Assembly (NCBI GenBank): GCA_002307725.1
Contig: DBUB01000002.1
Location: forward strand, 1 to 64,000
DNA length: 64,000 nucleotides
Origin: Alphaproteobacteria bacterium UBA1301
Lineage (GTDB): Bacteria; Pseudomonadota; Alphaproteobacteria; Micropepsales; Micropepsaceae
Direction: 5' to 3'
The translations under genes and the position numbers were made by a program. Below are positions 18,126 to 26,044 of the stretch, one piece after another; positions within the stretch are counted from its first letter, which is position 1; each line of letters opens with the position of its first letter. The notes under the pieces are model-generated. The model did no database searches. It was not told the origin of the DNA and was given only the letters and a program-made list of their open reading frames with translations.

Positions 18126-19628
18126 TCAGCGCCAGACCTTGAGCAGAACCACACCGTGTCCCGGAACCACGACGTCCCGCTTGGCACCACCTTCGCCATC
18201 GCTATGCGCCCACAGATCGCGAACCTTGATGACGCCGGACAAATCGATATCGCCCCACACGACTGGCACTGTACGTTCGCTGGAGCTGCGATTGAACACG
18301 CCGACGGCAACGGCCCCCTCCGATAGCCTTTTCGTCCAGATTTCGACGTCGCCGTTTTTCTGCGCCAGAACCCCTTGGACTCCGGCCCGGTCCTGGTCGA
18401 TGGCGATGATTTCACGGTTCGTCAGCAATGCCAGTGTATCCGCGGGCATCGTGCGGACATCGTTGCCAAGAATCAGCGGCGCGGCAAGCAACGCCCAAAG
18501 GCTGAGATGAGAGCGATATTCTTCCGTGCTCATGCCGCCGTTGCCGACTTCCAGCATGTCGGGATCGTTCCAGCCATTGGGACCGGCGTACTTCGGCTTT
18601 CCGTTTCGACCGAAGCCAATGGCTGACATCGTCTGGTAGTTGTCCTCGATGTCACCGGTTGTCCGCCACAAATGCCCGCCGACCGCGCGCCCCCAGCTTC
18701 CGACATCGAAGCGGCCGTATTCGCACAGGCTGTAGACGACAGGCCGTCCCGCGGCGGTCAGCGCCTCGCCCATCTGCTGGTAGGTGCCGTAGACCGCATC
18801 GGCCGTTTGATAGAACGCTTCGCCGGAGCACAAATCGTATTTGATGTAATCCACGCCCCATTCGGCGAAGGTCCGCGCGTCCTGTTCGACGTGGCCATAG
18901 CTGCCTTCATATCCAGCGCAACTTTTCGGTCCCGGCGACGTATAAATGCCGAGCTTGAGCCCGCGGGCGTGCAAGTAATCGGCAAGCGCTTTCATATCCG
19001 GGAAGTTGGCGTTCGGCTGCAATCGGCCGGCCCGGTCGCGTTTGCCCTGCCATCCGTCGTCGATATTCACATAGACGTAGCCAGCGTCGCGCAGCCCCGA
19101 AGCCACCAGCGCATCGGCAATTTCGCGGATGCTTTTGTCATCGATCTGCGTGGCGAACTTGTTCCACGAACTCCAGCCCATGGGTGGCGTAGCCGCCACG
19201 TTCTGCTGCGGCACCGTCCGCTTTGCCGGCAGCGGGTAGACTGGAAAATCGCGCGCCTTGAGTTGACGTGCTGTCGCCGGCTGACCGGTGATGTCGAAGG
19301 CTTGGTACCATAGCTTGCCGGTCAGCCGGATGCCCTTGCCGGATTTCTGCAGCACGATATCCGTGCGCGGGACCGCGGCGTTGCCGTTAGACAGCTTGAA
19401 GACGAGCCGATCACCGTCGCGCCGGACATCCTGCATCTCCATATCGCCATACCAGGTCGTGGTGGCCTTACCGATCCAGGTGCCCGCGTTTTGGGTAACA
19501 ACCACGCGGGTGAAGCCGGGAAAATCCGGACTGCTGGTGATAATCCAGCCGCCCACGGGAGGCGCAGCCTGCGAAAATGCACCAAGGCTCACCACCACGA
19601 TGCAAGCCGGAATTATCGAACCCTTCAT
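18126..19628 (-). CDS. GH27 alpha-galactosidase, exported
   Basis: A 500-residue enzyme with a Sec signal (MKGSIIPACIVVVSLGAFSQA). Residues about 145-410 form the GH27 barrel: PMGWSSWNKFA, VNIDDGWQ, LKLGIYTSPG, the nucleophile Asp in YIKYDLCSG (about 263) and the acid/base Asp in GWNDPDMLEVGNGG (about 355). The C-terminal antiparallel sheet (VAVGVFNRSS) completes the family fold. Before the barrel there is an extra module of about 110 residues (GGWIITSSPDF to KLWYQAFDI) that looks all-beta, which canonical GH27 enzymes lack. GH27 releases terminal alpha-galactose. In extensins that sugar is attached to serine. It stands alone behind its own operator-like palindrome, with GGACG seven bases before the ATG. 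Confidence 0.9.
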   Translation of the reverse strand: MKGSIIPACIVVVSLGAFSQAAPPVGGWIITSSPDFPGFTRVVVTQNAGTWIGKATTTWYGDMEMQDVRRDGDRLVFKLSNGNAAVPRTDIVLQKSGKGIRLTGKLWYQAFDITGQPATARQLKARDFPVYPLPAKRTVPQQNVAATPPMGWSSWNKFATQIDDKSIREIADALVASGLRDAGYVYVNIDDGWQGKRDRAGRLQPNANFPDMKALADYLHARGLKLGIYTSPGPKSCAGYEGSYGHVEQDARTFAEWGVDYIKYDLCSGEAFYQTADAVYGTYQQMGEALTAAGRPVVYSLCEYGRFDVGSWGRAVGGHLWRTTGDIEDNYQTMSAIGFGRNGKPKYAGPNGWNDPDMLEVGNGGMSTEEYRSHLSLWALLAAPLILGNDVRTMPADTLALLTNREIIAIDQDRAGVQGVLAQKNGDVEIWTKRLSEGAVAVGVFNRSSSERTVPVVWGDIDLSGVIKVRDLWAHSDGEGGAKRDVVVPGHGVVLLKVWR

Positions 19629-19951
19629 AGGAAGACGTCCTTGTCCACAATATCGTATACTGTATTATATTTTAACATCTCGCAACAAGACCTTCGACCG
19701 CGTTGACCAGATGGGGATTGGCGACCGCGAAGATTTTACGCGAGGCGTGACGTCCGAGAGGAAACAATGAGACCGCCTTGCGGCAGTTTTTTCAATGGGA
19801 ATGGCTTTGAAGCGCGCCGCCGCCCCGGATCAGATCGAGAAGATCCAGGACCGTTCAAAATGACCGCCGGAATCGTCGCGAACCTCGGACGGAATGTGCG
19901 GACGAACGCGCGAGGTCTTATCTGTAACTGGGTCAAGCCGGTATCGGCCGA
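19629..19951. other. Intergenic region upstream of alpha-galactosidase
   Basis: A 323-base stretch between two minus-strand genes. It contains the operator-like site at 19649-19666 near the alpha-galactosidase start. I see no convincing gene or RNA in the remainder. Confidence 0.6.
19649..19666. promoter_or_regulatory. Putative GntR operator E (alpha-galactosidase)
   Basis: AATATCGTATACTGTATT contains core GTATAC at 19655-19660, some 27 bases upstream of the alpha-galactosidase ATG. Its ATCGTATACT stretch also occurs on the minus strand of the site in front of the receptor operon (11758-11767). Confidence 0.65.
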
Positions 19952-20344
19952 TTAGTGGTTTGGCGATTTGTCAGCTTGCTGCATTGCGGCGGTATAGGCG
20001 TCGACTTTTGTGATCAAGCAGCGCGAACCTGTCGATTTCGTGATATTTCCAAGAGCATATTTGACGGGATCGCCCTTCGACGCAATCCAGTCGCCAGGCT
20101 TGATGCACATCCCGCTGACGGCTGCGGCGCTCATATCAAGGTCCTGGCACCAGCCGGATATTCCAACCAGGAACTTCTCGCCGTTTCGGGTTGAGACGAT
20201 GGCGGTGTGACTGTCGCGCAAGGTGGTGTTCAGGGCGCCCACAATCTCGCCCAAACGAAGGCACGGCTCCCCCGTGGCACCAGCCTCACTTGCCTGCGAA
20301 AACGCGGCTGCGGTAACGAGCAACAACCAAGCGAACGGCTTCAT
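19952..20344 (-). CDS. Small exported protein, DUF6491-like
   Basis: A 130-residue protein with a signal peptide (MKPFAWLLLVTAAAFSQA, cut near residue 19-23). The mature part has four cysteines in a pattern (EPCLRLG, GWCQDLD, GMCIKPGD, SRCLITKV) suggesting two disulfides and a small beta fold, reminiscent of the DUF6491 periplasmic proteins. That family assignment is tentative. A perfect 18-base palindrome lies 16 bases upstream, so it may belong to the same regulon as the glycosidases. Function unknown. Confidence 0.7.
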   Translation of the reverse strand: MKPFAWLLLVTAAAFSQASEAGATGEPCLRLGEIVGALNTTLRDSHTAIVSTRNGEKFLVGISGWCQDLDMSAAAVSGMCIKPGDWIASKGDPVKYALGNITKSTGSRCLITKVDAYTAAMQQADKSPNH

Positions 20345-20359
20345 GGCACCCTCCCCGTG

Positions 20360-20377
20360 GTATAATATATATTATAC
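20360..20377. promoter_or_regulatory. Putative operator F (perfect 18-base palindrome)
   Basis: GTATAATATATATTATAC reads the same on both strands and sits 16 bases before the start of the small exported protein. It lacks the central GTATAC of the other sites but has GTATA/TATAC at its ends. It could be a variant operator of the same regulator or the site of another one. Confidence 0.45.
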
Positions 20378-20478
20378 AACAAATCCCCGTAACGGCTAAG
20401 TCAAGAGATATTCCGGTGTAGAGCAGTCGAATGAGTTTTGAGTAGCGGGGCTTTGGTTTCTGTGATTCGCCCTTTGCA

Positions 20479-20754
20479 GTGCTGATTCCCAGCCTGGAGA
20501 GGGCCATGGAGGACGACGTGCTTGACCGCATCGAAACCCGCGAGGTCTTCGCTATCGGCGATATCGCCTGGCTGAGACAAAATCACGAGTGGCTGAACCT
20601 GCGCTCCATCGTCATGGTCGTCTCCAGCCGGAAAACGCAAAAGGGCAATGAGCAGGAACGGCGCTTTTACATCTCCTCGCTGCTCGCCGACGTCGAAACT
20701 CGAAAACCTATGAAAGCAACTCACTCGCTTCCCCCGGGGCATGAGTTTCGCTGA
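20479..20754 (+). pseudogene. Relic of an ISAs1-family transposase
   Basis: Codons from about 20518 to 20704 read RIETREVFAIGDIAWL, then NHEWLNLRSIVMVVSS and QERRFYISSL. This matches the mid-region of ISAs1-type DDE transposases (RIETR...DIxWL...W.GLRS..MVES...ERRYYISSL). The rest of the roughly 370-residue enzyme is missing on both sides and the flanking sequence drifts into unrelated codons. I see no terminal inverted repeats. It marks an old insertion at the boundary between the glycan locus and the amino-acid region. Confidence 0.75.
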
Positions 20755-21102
20755 TTGTGCGGGGGCGGCTCTGGCGGCCGGTGGATGGGCCACTCGACTG
20801 CCGGATGGCCCGAACATTGGAAACGTCGACCACGGTCATGAGACCGCTTGGTCTGCATGGTGCGCCGAATACAGCACCATAATGGTTGGCGGACGAGGTG
20901 AGATGTCTGTCGCCTCGCTACGGCGTCGGAAGCAAGAAAATACCCTGCGCGGCCCGTTGTGCCGCACAGTCGTGCCAACCATCAATCCCAAGGTGTGGTC
21001 ATACGCAAAGAAATACCACCTGCGAAGGACTACATAGGCTTCAGAAATTGTCTGGAGCCGCATGGGGCCGCTTAGGGCTGTCGGTCCCGTCCTGAAAGTG
21101 TG
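20755..21102. other. Intergenic region with no recognisable gene
   Basis: About 350 bases between the transposase relic and the ketopantoate-reductase-like gene. Short open frames exist on both strands but none resembles a known protein or has a good ribosome site. It may be further debris of the insertion. Confidence 0.5.
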
Positions 21103-22038
21103 ATGGTCGCAACAACAGGTTTTCGCGACGGCACGGCCGAGGCGCGCAAAAGTATCGCGGTGATCGGCGCCGGTGCCATCGGTTGCGTTGTTGCGGATGC
21201 GGCCCATCGGTGCGGACATTTGGTCCAGCTTTGCGTCCGCTCACCGGTTCAGAAGATCGAGATAGAGCGCGACGGTGCCGTCCGGCCGTCGGGTGTGGAA
21301 ATTGTTCAGAATGTCGCCGCGGTCCGCCCCGCCGACTGGGTGTTCATCGCCACCAAAGCCCAGGACACGGCCGGGTGCGCACCATGGCTCAATTGGCTGG
21401 TTACCCCGCACACCACGATCGTAATGCTGCAGAACGGCATCGACGGCGTTGGGATCGTACGGCGGATGGTCGATGCCGAGGTGCTGCCGACCATCGTCTA
21501 TATCGCCGCCGAACGCCGCGCCCATAACCGCATCGTCCACTTCTTCGGCGACAAGCTGGAAGTTCCCGCCGGCGCGGCCGGACAGCGGCTGGCGGCGGTG
21601 ATGAACGGACAGATTCACATCGCCGAACAGCAAGACTTCACCACTGCGGCGTGGCGCAAGCTCATCTGTAACGTGGCGCTCAACCCTATCACGGCCCTGA
21701 CGGCGCAGCGCTTTGGCGTATTTTCGCTGCCGCGTATCCGCGAACTGGCTGCGGGGCTGATTGCCGAGGCCGCCGCCGTCGGCAATGCGTTGGGCGCCAG
21801 CTTTTCACCCGAGGACGTCGACAGCATCGTCGACTATTGCTGCCGCCTGTCACCGCAAGGCGGAACCTCGATGCTTTACGACCGGCTCAAGGGCAACCGG
21901 TTGGAGTGCGAACACCTGACTGGCACGATCGTCCGGCTGGCCCAGCAGCAAGGCCTCGCCGTGCCGCTTAACAAAGCGATTTTAGCGTTGCTCACGGCCA
22001 TTGATCAGGCCGCCACGACACAAGTGGCAGCGGAATAG
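21103..22038 (+). CDS. Ketopantoate reductase (ApbA/PanE) family oxidoreductase
   Basis: A 311-residue NAD(P)-dependent reductase. The Rossmann motif is SIAVIGAGAIGCVVA near residue 14. FIATKAQDT and MLQNGIDG follow. The C-terminal ApbA_C domain has AWRKLICNVALNPITAL with the catalytic Lys, and later SMLYDRLKGNRLECEHL. The family reduces 2-oxo-pantoate in CoA synthesis, but many paralogues act on other 2-oxoacids. Given the amino-acid genes around it, a 2-oxoacid reductase role is as likely as PanE itself. The ATG at 21103 directly follows an in-frame GTG at 21100. It is convergent with the Lrp-type gene, with one base between the stop codons. Confidence 0.85.
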   Translation: MVATTGFRDGTAEARKSIAVIGAGAIGCVVADAAHRCGHLVQLCVRSPVQKIEIERDGAVRPSGVEIVQNVAAVRPADWVFIATKAQDTAGCAPWLNWLVTPHTTIVMLQNGIDGVGIVRRMVDAEVLPTIVYIAAERRAHNRIVHFFGDKLEVPAGAAGQRLAAVMNGQIHIAEQQDFTTAAWRKLICNVALNPITALTAQRFGVFSLPRIRELAAGLIAEAAAVGNALGASFSPEDVDSIVDYCCRLSPQGGTSMLYDRLKGNRLECEHLTGTIVRLAQQQGLAVPLNKAILALLTAIDQAATTQVAAE

Positions 22039-22039
22039 C

Positions 22040-22525
22040 TCAGGCCGGAATGTGCGACAGTTCGAGTGGCACCGCTGTGGTGTATTTTGCCTCCAGCAGC
22101 GTGACCGTCGACTGCACATCGACGACGCCAGGCAGCTTGCGCAGCACGTTAAAAACGAAGCTCTGGTACCACTGCACGTCCGGCGCCATGATCTTCAACA
22201 TGAAGTCGCGCTCGCCGAACAGCGAATAACATTCGGTGATCTCGGGAATAGCGTTCACCGCCCGGATGAACTTCTCCACCTCGTCATCGGTGCGCGTCGC
22301 CATTTTGACATGGGCGAAGATCTGCATCTGGAAGCCCAATTTCTGCCAATCAACAATGGCGACCTGCGCCTTGATATAGCCTTCGTCGCGCAGTCTTTGG
22401 ATCCGGCGCCAGCACGGCGATTGCGAAAGGCCGACACGCTCGGCAATTTCTGCGGTCGACAGCGAAGCATCGCGCTGCATGAGCGCGAGAATTTTGATGT
22501 CGATCTTATCGAGATTACTGTGCAT
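22040..22525 (-). CDS. Lrp/AsnC-family transcriptional regulator
   Basis: A 161-residue regulator. It has an N-terminal AsnC helix-turn-helix (LDKIDIKILALMQRDA, LSTAEIAERVGLSQSPCWRRIQRL) and a C-terminal RAM effector domain (QIFAHVKMATRTDDEVEKF, ECYSLFGERDFMLKIMAPD, VVDVQSTVTL). It is divergent from the ornithine-cyclodeaminase-family gene across a region holding the palindrome TAAAACATGTTTTA. Lrp-type regulators next to amino-acid catabolic genes usually respond to the amino acid that the enzyme uses. Confidence 0.92.
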   Translation of the reverse strand: MHSNLDKIDIKILALMQRDASLSTAEIAERVGLSQSPCWRRIQRLRDEGYIKAQVAIVDWQKLGFQMQIFAHVKMATRTDDEVEKFIRAVNAIPEITECYSLFGERDFMLKIMAPDVQWYQSFVFNVLRKLPGVVDVQSTVTLLEAKYTTAVPLELSHIPA

Positions 22526-22829
22526 ACATCATGTGCATTTAGGCTTCTTTTTTGCATAAAACATGTTTTAGGACTACAATGTCAATGGTGCGAAATTGTC
22601 ATGGATAATACGATCTAGTATTCAACGCACAGCCCAAATCGAGCGCTATAGTGTGTGGAATATTTCCCCAAATTATGTTATTATTATGGATATTTTATGC
22701 TTAGAGCGTGGGTTTAACTTGGCCCGGCAGCGCATTTCATTCACGGCAGGACGTCCTGCCGCAGCGCGAGACGGCCACTGATTGGCCTATGCCCGGGACC
22801 GGGGAGCAATGAAAATGCGAGGACCTGGC
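22526..22829. promoter_or_regulatory. Divergent promoter region of the Lrp and cyclodeaminase genes
   Basis: About 300 bases, AT-rich in the middle. A perfect 14-base palindrome TAAAACATGTTTTA lies at 22557-22570, some 32 bases upstream of the Lrp gene. It is a plausible Lrp binding site that could serve both directions. No gene is seen. Confidence 0.55.
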
Positions 22830-23774
22830 ATGGAAAACCTGCCGTTCATCGATTCGCGCGACGTTCGCGCCAAACTCACCATGCCGGTGCTCATTCCCGT
22901 TGTGCGTGAGGCCATGATCGCACTGTCGACTGGCAAGGTGGACCAGTTGTTGCGCAGCTTCATTCCGGTGAAGGAGCGCCACATCTTCGCGTTGATGCCA
23001 GCGGCCAACCACGCCGCCGGTCATTTCGGCGTCAAGGTGCTGAGCGTCTTCCCCGACAAGACCGGCGAGATGCAGCACGAAGGCTATATTCTGTTGTTCG
23101 CGGAAAGCACCGGCCTGCCGCTCTGCATGGCCGCAGCCGAGGATATTACACGCCTGCGCACGGCGGCCGCTTCAGCCGTGGCAACCGATGCGCTTGCCGC
23201 CCCGGATGCTTCAGATCTGGCTGTGCTCGGCACCGGCAAGCAGGCGGCGGCCCATATCGAGGCCATCGCGCGCATCCGCCATCTTCGCCGGGTGCGGATC
23301 TGGGGCCGTGATCGCACCAAAGCCGAAACGTTGGCAGCAAAGCAGAAAGACGTCCTTGGCTTTGTACCCGAGGTTTGCGCCACCGCCGAAGCGGCTGTCT
23401 CCGGCGCCGATATCATCTGTACCGTAACGGGCGCGCGCGATCCGATCCTGCAAGGGGCCTGGGTGAAGCCCGGCGCACATGTCAACGCGGTGGGCTCCAG
23501 CACGCCGGTGCCGGCCGAGATCGACAACGATCTGGTGGTGAAAAGCCGCTTCATTGCCGATCACCGTCCGCACGTCTTGCTGCACGGCGGCGAATTTCTC
23601 CGTGCCAAACAGGCTGGCTTGGTGACCGACGATCACGTCGTGGCCGAAATCGGCGAAGTGCTGGCAGGACTGAAGCCGGGCCGCACCGCCAAGGACCAGA
23701 TCACGGTCTACAAATCGCTTGGCCATGCCGTGCAGGATCTGGCGGCTACGGCTTGGCTCTACACTCACCGCTAA
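22830..23774 (+). CDS. Ornithine cyclodeaminase/mu-crystallin family protein
   Basis: A 314-residue enzyme from the start chosen here (ATG at 22830, GAGGA seven bases upstream). Alternatives with weaker or more distant ribosome sites lie at 22809, 22815 and 22782. The family pattern is clear: FIDSRDVRAKL, GVKVLSVFPDKTG, ITRLRTAAASAVATD, the NAD site LAVLGTGKQAAAHIEAI, and GSSTPVPAEIDNDLV. Members include ornithine cyclodeaminase, L-alanine dehydrogenase and delta-1-pyrroline-2-carboxylate/ketimine reductases that take part in hydroxyproline breakdown. The sequence alone does not settle which. It is divergent from an Lrp regulator and convergent with the second TonB receptor. Confidence 0.87.
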   Translation: MENLPFIDSRDVRAKLTMPVLIPVVREAMIALSTGKVDQLLRSFIPVKERHIFALMPAANHAAGHFGVKVLSVFPDKTGEMQHEGYILLFAESTGLPLCMAAAEDITRLRTAAASAVATDALAAPDASDLAVLGTGKQAAAHIEAIARIRHLRRVRIWGRDRTKAETLAAKQKDVLGFVPEVCATAEAAVSGADIICTVTGARDPILQGAWVKPGAHVNAVGSSTPVPAEIDNDLVVKSRFIADHRPHVLLHGGEFLRAKQAGLVTDDHVVAEIGEVLAGLKPGRTAKDQITVYKSLGHAVQDLAATAWLYTHR

Positions 23775-23811
23775 AAAACAAAAGGCCCAGGACAGCAAAC
23801 CGCCCCGGGCC
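23773..23811 (-). terminator. Terminator of the second TonB receptor gene
   Basis: On the minus strand a GC-rich imperfect stem (GGCCCGGGG pairing with CCTGGGCC) is followed by TTTTGTTTTTT, 20 bases past the receptor stop. It lies between two convergent genes and may serve both. Confidence 0.7.
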
Positions 23812-23830
23812 GATTGTTCCAACCGCTGCC

Positions 23831-26044
23831 TCAGAAAGTCTGGGTCAGCGACAGGCCGATGGTGCGCGGCGCGATGATCGCGGCGTCGTAACTGCCAGAG
23901 AGCGTCGCAACATTACGCGACTGGCCGTAGGTGAAGCCAATCTGGTCCAAAACGTTCTTGATATAGAATGACAGCTTCATGTCCTTGTAGGCAAGACCCG
24001 CCGTCAGATCGACTGTTCCATAGGCCGGCATGAAGAAGCGAGCATAAGTGGCCTTGGTCGGGAATGCGGCGTAGCGCGAACCCTGATAGTTGAACGAACC
24101 GCCGAAATCCGCGGTGACATCGCTCGTCACGTTGAAGGATTTGTCGATCGACAGCGATCCGGCCGTCTTCGACGAATACGGCAGGCGCTGGCCCGTCAGG
24201 CCGTAAAGGCTCGAAACCACCACGTCCTTTTGCAGTGTGGCATCGACCAGCGAGAAGTTGGCGCTGACCGTCCAGCCTTCGCCCGGCGTCAATACCGTTG
24301 CCAGTTCGAGACCCATCGAGCGAGCCGCGCCGCCGTTCTGGACATAGCTGAAGTTATTCGCGTCCGCCGACTGCAGCTGAATCTTGTTCCACTCGATATC
24401 GAACAGCGAGGCGTCGATCATCAAGAGACCGTCGATCACGATGCCCTTGAATCCGACTTCGTAGTTGACGGTGCGGTCGGACGCAAAGGTCTTGTTCTGG
24501 GCGCTCAATCCCGGCGCGGTGTTGACGCCGCCCGGACGGTAGCCGGTCGCAATGCGGCCGTAGACCATCATGTTGTCGCTGATGTGATAGCGCGGCGTGA
24601 TCGACCAAGTGAAGACGTTGGCCGACTGTTCGCCGGAATTCGTATCGCCGGAGCCCATCAGGCCACCGACGTAATCGACATAGTGCTGCTTCTGGGCGGC
24701 GATGCGGGCGCCGACCTGCAGGTCGAGAGCCGGGGTGAAGTGATAGGTCGCCGAACCGAACGCGGCGTATTCATTGTAGCTCGCCGGATCATGAACGGTG
24801 TAGAGGCTATAGTCGTCGTAGCGCACGCCGGTGGCGGCCTTGGTGGCATAAATGTCCTGTTCGGTCAGGCTGGTTTCACGGGTCATGAACAGACCGAGCA
24901 TCCAGTCCACGGCGCTGCCGCTCTTCGACGCCAGACGCGCTTCCTGGCTGAACTTGCCGGTCTGGGCGTAGTTGTCGATCTTGGAGTCGAGATAGGGAAC
25001 TTCCGTGGTCGTATCGTAGAAGTACGGCAGGTACTTATCGAACGAAGCCGACGCGTCTTGCGGACCGTTGAAGGCCGAGCGGCTGTAGGCGGTGATGGCG
25101 GTGAAATCGGCGAAGTCGAGATCGGCCTTTAGCGTGCCGGTGTAGATGCCGAGTTCCATGTGGCCACCATTGGTGCCAGGAATGCGGTCAGACTCATAAT
25201 AGCTGCCGTTGAGCGGCTTGCGATCGAAGCTGACGTCGATACGCGAGGAATAGCCGGACTTGCGGCTTTCGACGATTGCCGACAGTTCGTAGCTCACCTT
25301 GGACGTGATCTGCCAAAGCGCGGCGAGACGCCCGCCCGTGGTACGGGCCTGGTTGGCGTCCTTATGATTGTCGCGAATATTATCGACGTAGCCAGGATCG
25401 AGGCGATAGAAGCTGGAGGCCTGGATTGCCAGGACGCCGTCCACGAGCGGCGTGTTGATGACACCGCGCACGCCATAGCCTTCGTTGCCGTGCGCCGAAG
25501 CGGCGGTGGAAACGCCGAGTTCGCCATAAGTGCGCGACAGATCCGGAGTCGACGTGACATAGCGGATCAAACCGCCCATCGAAGAGGCGCCGTAGAGCGA
25601 ACCTTGCGGGCCGCGTAGAATTTCCACGCTGGAAAGCACACCGGGGTCAATGTCCGGTAGAATAGAGTCGCCGATGCCACTCGACGTCGAAGATCCGATC
25701 GGAACGTCGTCGATGGTGATACCCACCGTCGGATTGTTGGACAGGCCGGAAGAGATGCCGCGAATGATCGCCGAGGCGCGGCCATTGCCTTGGCTGGCAA
25801 CGCTGATGCCCGGGATCTTGAGAGCATAATCTTCAAGATGGACACTGTTGGTCGCCAGCAACGTTGACGTGTCGACCGTCGTCACCGGTATGGCGACGTC
25901 GATCTGACGCTCACTTGTCTTGCTGGCTGTTACGGTAACGGTTTCCAGTTCGACTGACGTATCGGCGGCTGCTTGTCCGGTCAACGCCGCCAGAGCCAGA
26001 ACGGCCGTTGAAACCAGCAATCCGGACCGCATATCGAAATTCAT
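23831..26044 (-). CDS. TonB-dependent outer-membrane receptor (iron-complex or small-molecule type)
   Basis: A receptor of about 737 residues starting at the ATG at 26044, which has GAGGG eight bases upstream and opens the signal peptide (MNFDMRSGLLVSTAVLALAAL). An earlier in-frame start at 26074 adds ten charged residues. The plug contains ETVTVTASKTSERQIDVAIPVT, IPGISVASQGNGRASAIIRGI and VEILRGPQGSLYGASSMGG. The barrel ends TIGLSLTQTF with a terminal Phe. This short-plug form resembles the FyuA/BtuB-like receptors common in sphingomonads. The downstream partners on the other strand (amidohydrolase and M61-like peptidase) suggest peptides or a modified amino acid as ligand rather than iron, but this is inference. 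Confidence 0.9.
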   Translation of the reverse strand: MNFDMRSGLLVSTAVLALAALTGQAAADTSVELETVTVTASKTSERQIDVAIPVTTVDTSTLLATNSVHLEDYALKIPGISVASQGNGRASAIIRGISSGLSNNPTVGITIDDVPIGSSTSSGIGDSILPDIDPGVLSSVEILRGPQGSLYGASSMGGLIRYVTSTPDLSRTYGELGVSTAASAHGNEGYGVRGVINTPLVDGVLAIQASSFYRLDPGYVDNIRDNHKDANQARTTGGRLAALWQITSKVSYELSAIVESRKSGYSSRIDVSFDRKPLNGSYYESDRIPGTNGGHMELGIYTGTLKADLDFADFTAITAYSRSAFNGPQDASASFDKYLPYFYDTTTEVPYLDSKIDNYAQTGKFSQEARLASKSGSAVDWMLGLFMTRETSLTEQDIYATKAATGVRYDDYSLYTVHDPASYNEYAAFGSATYHFTPALDLQVGARIAAQKQHYVDYVGGLMGSGDTNSGEQSANVFTWSITPRYHISDNMMVYGRIATGYRPGGVNTAPGLSAQNKTFASDRTVNYEVGFKGIVIDGLLMIDASLFDIEWNKIQLQSADANNFSYVQNGGAARSMGLELATVLTPGEGWTVSANFSLVDATLQKDVVVSSLYGLTGQRLPYSSKTAGSLSIDKSFNVTSDVTADFGGSFNYQGSRYAAFPTKATYARFFMPAYGTVDLTAGLAYKDMKLSFYIKNVLDQIGFTYGQSRNVATLSGSYDAAIIAPRTIGLSLTQTF

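Noticed and set aside
20755..21102. Further coding parts of the ISAs1 transposase
   Set aside because: Past about 20704 the frame no longer matches the transposase in any reading I tried, so only the short core fragment is claimed.
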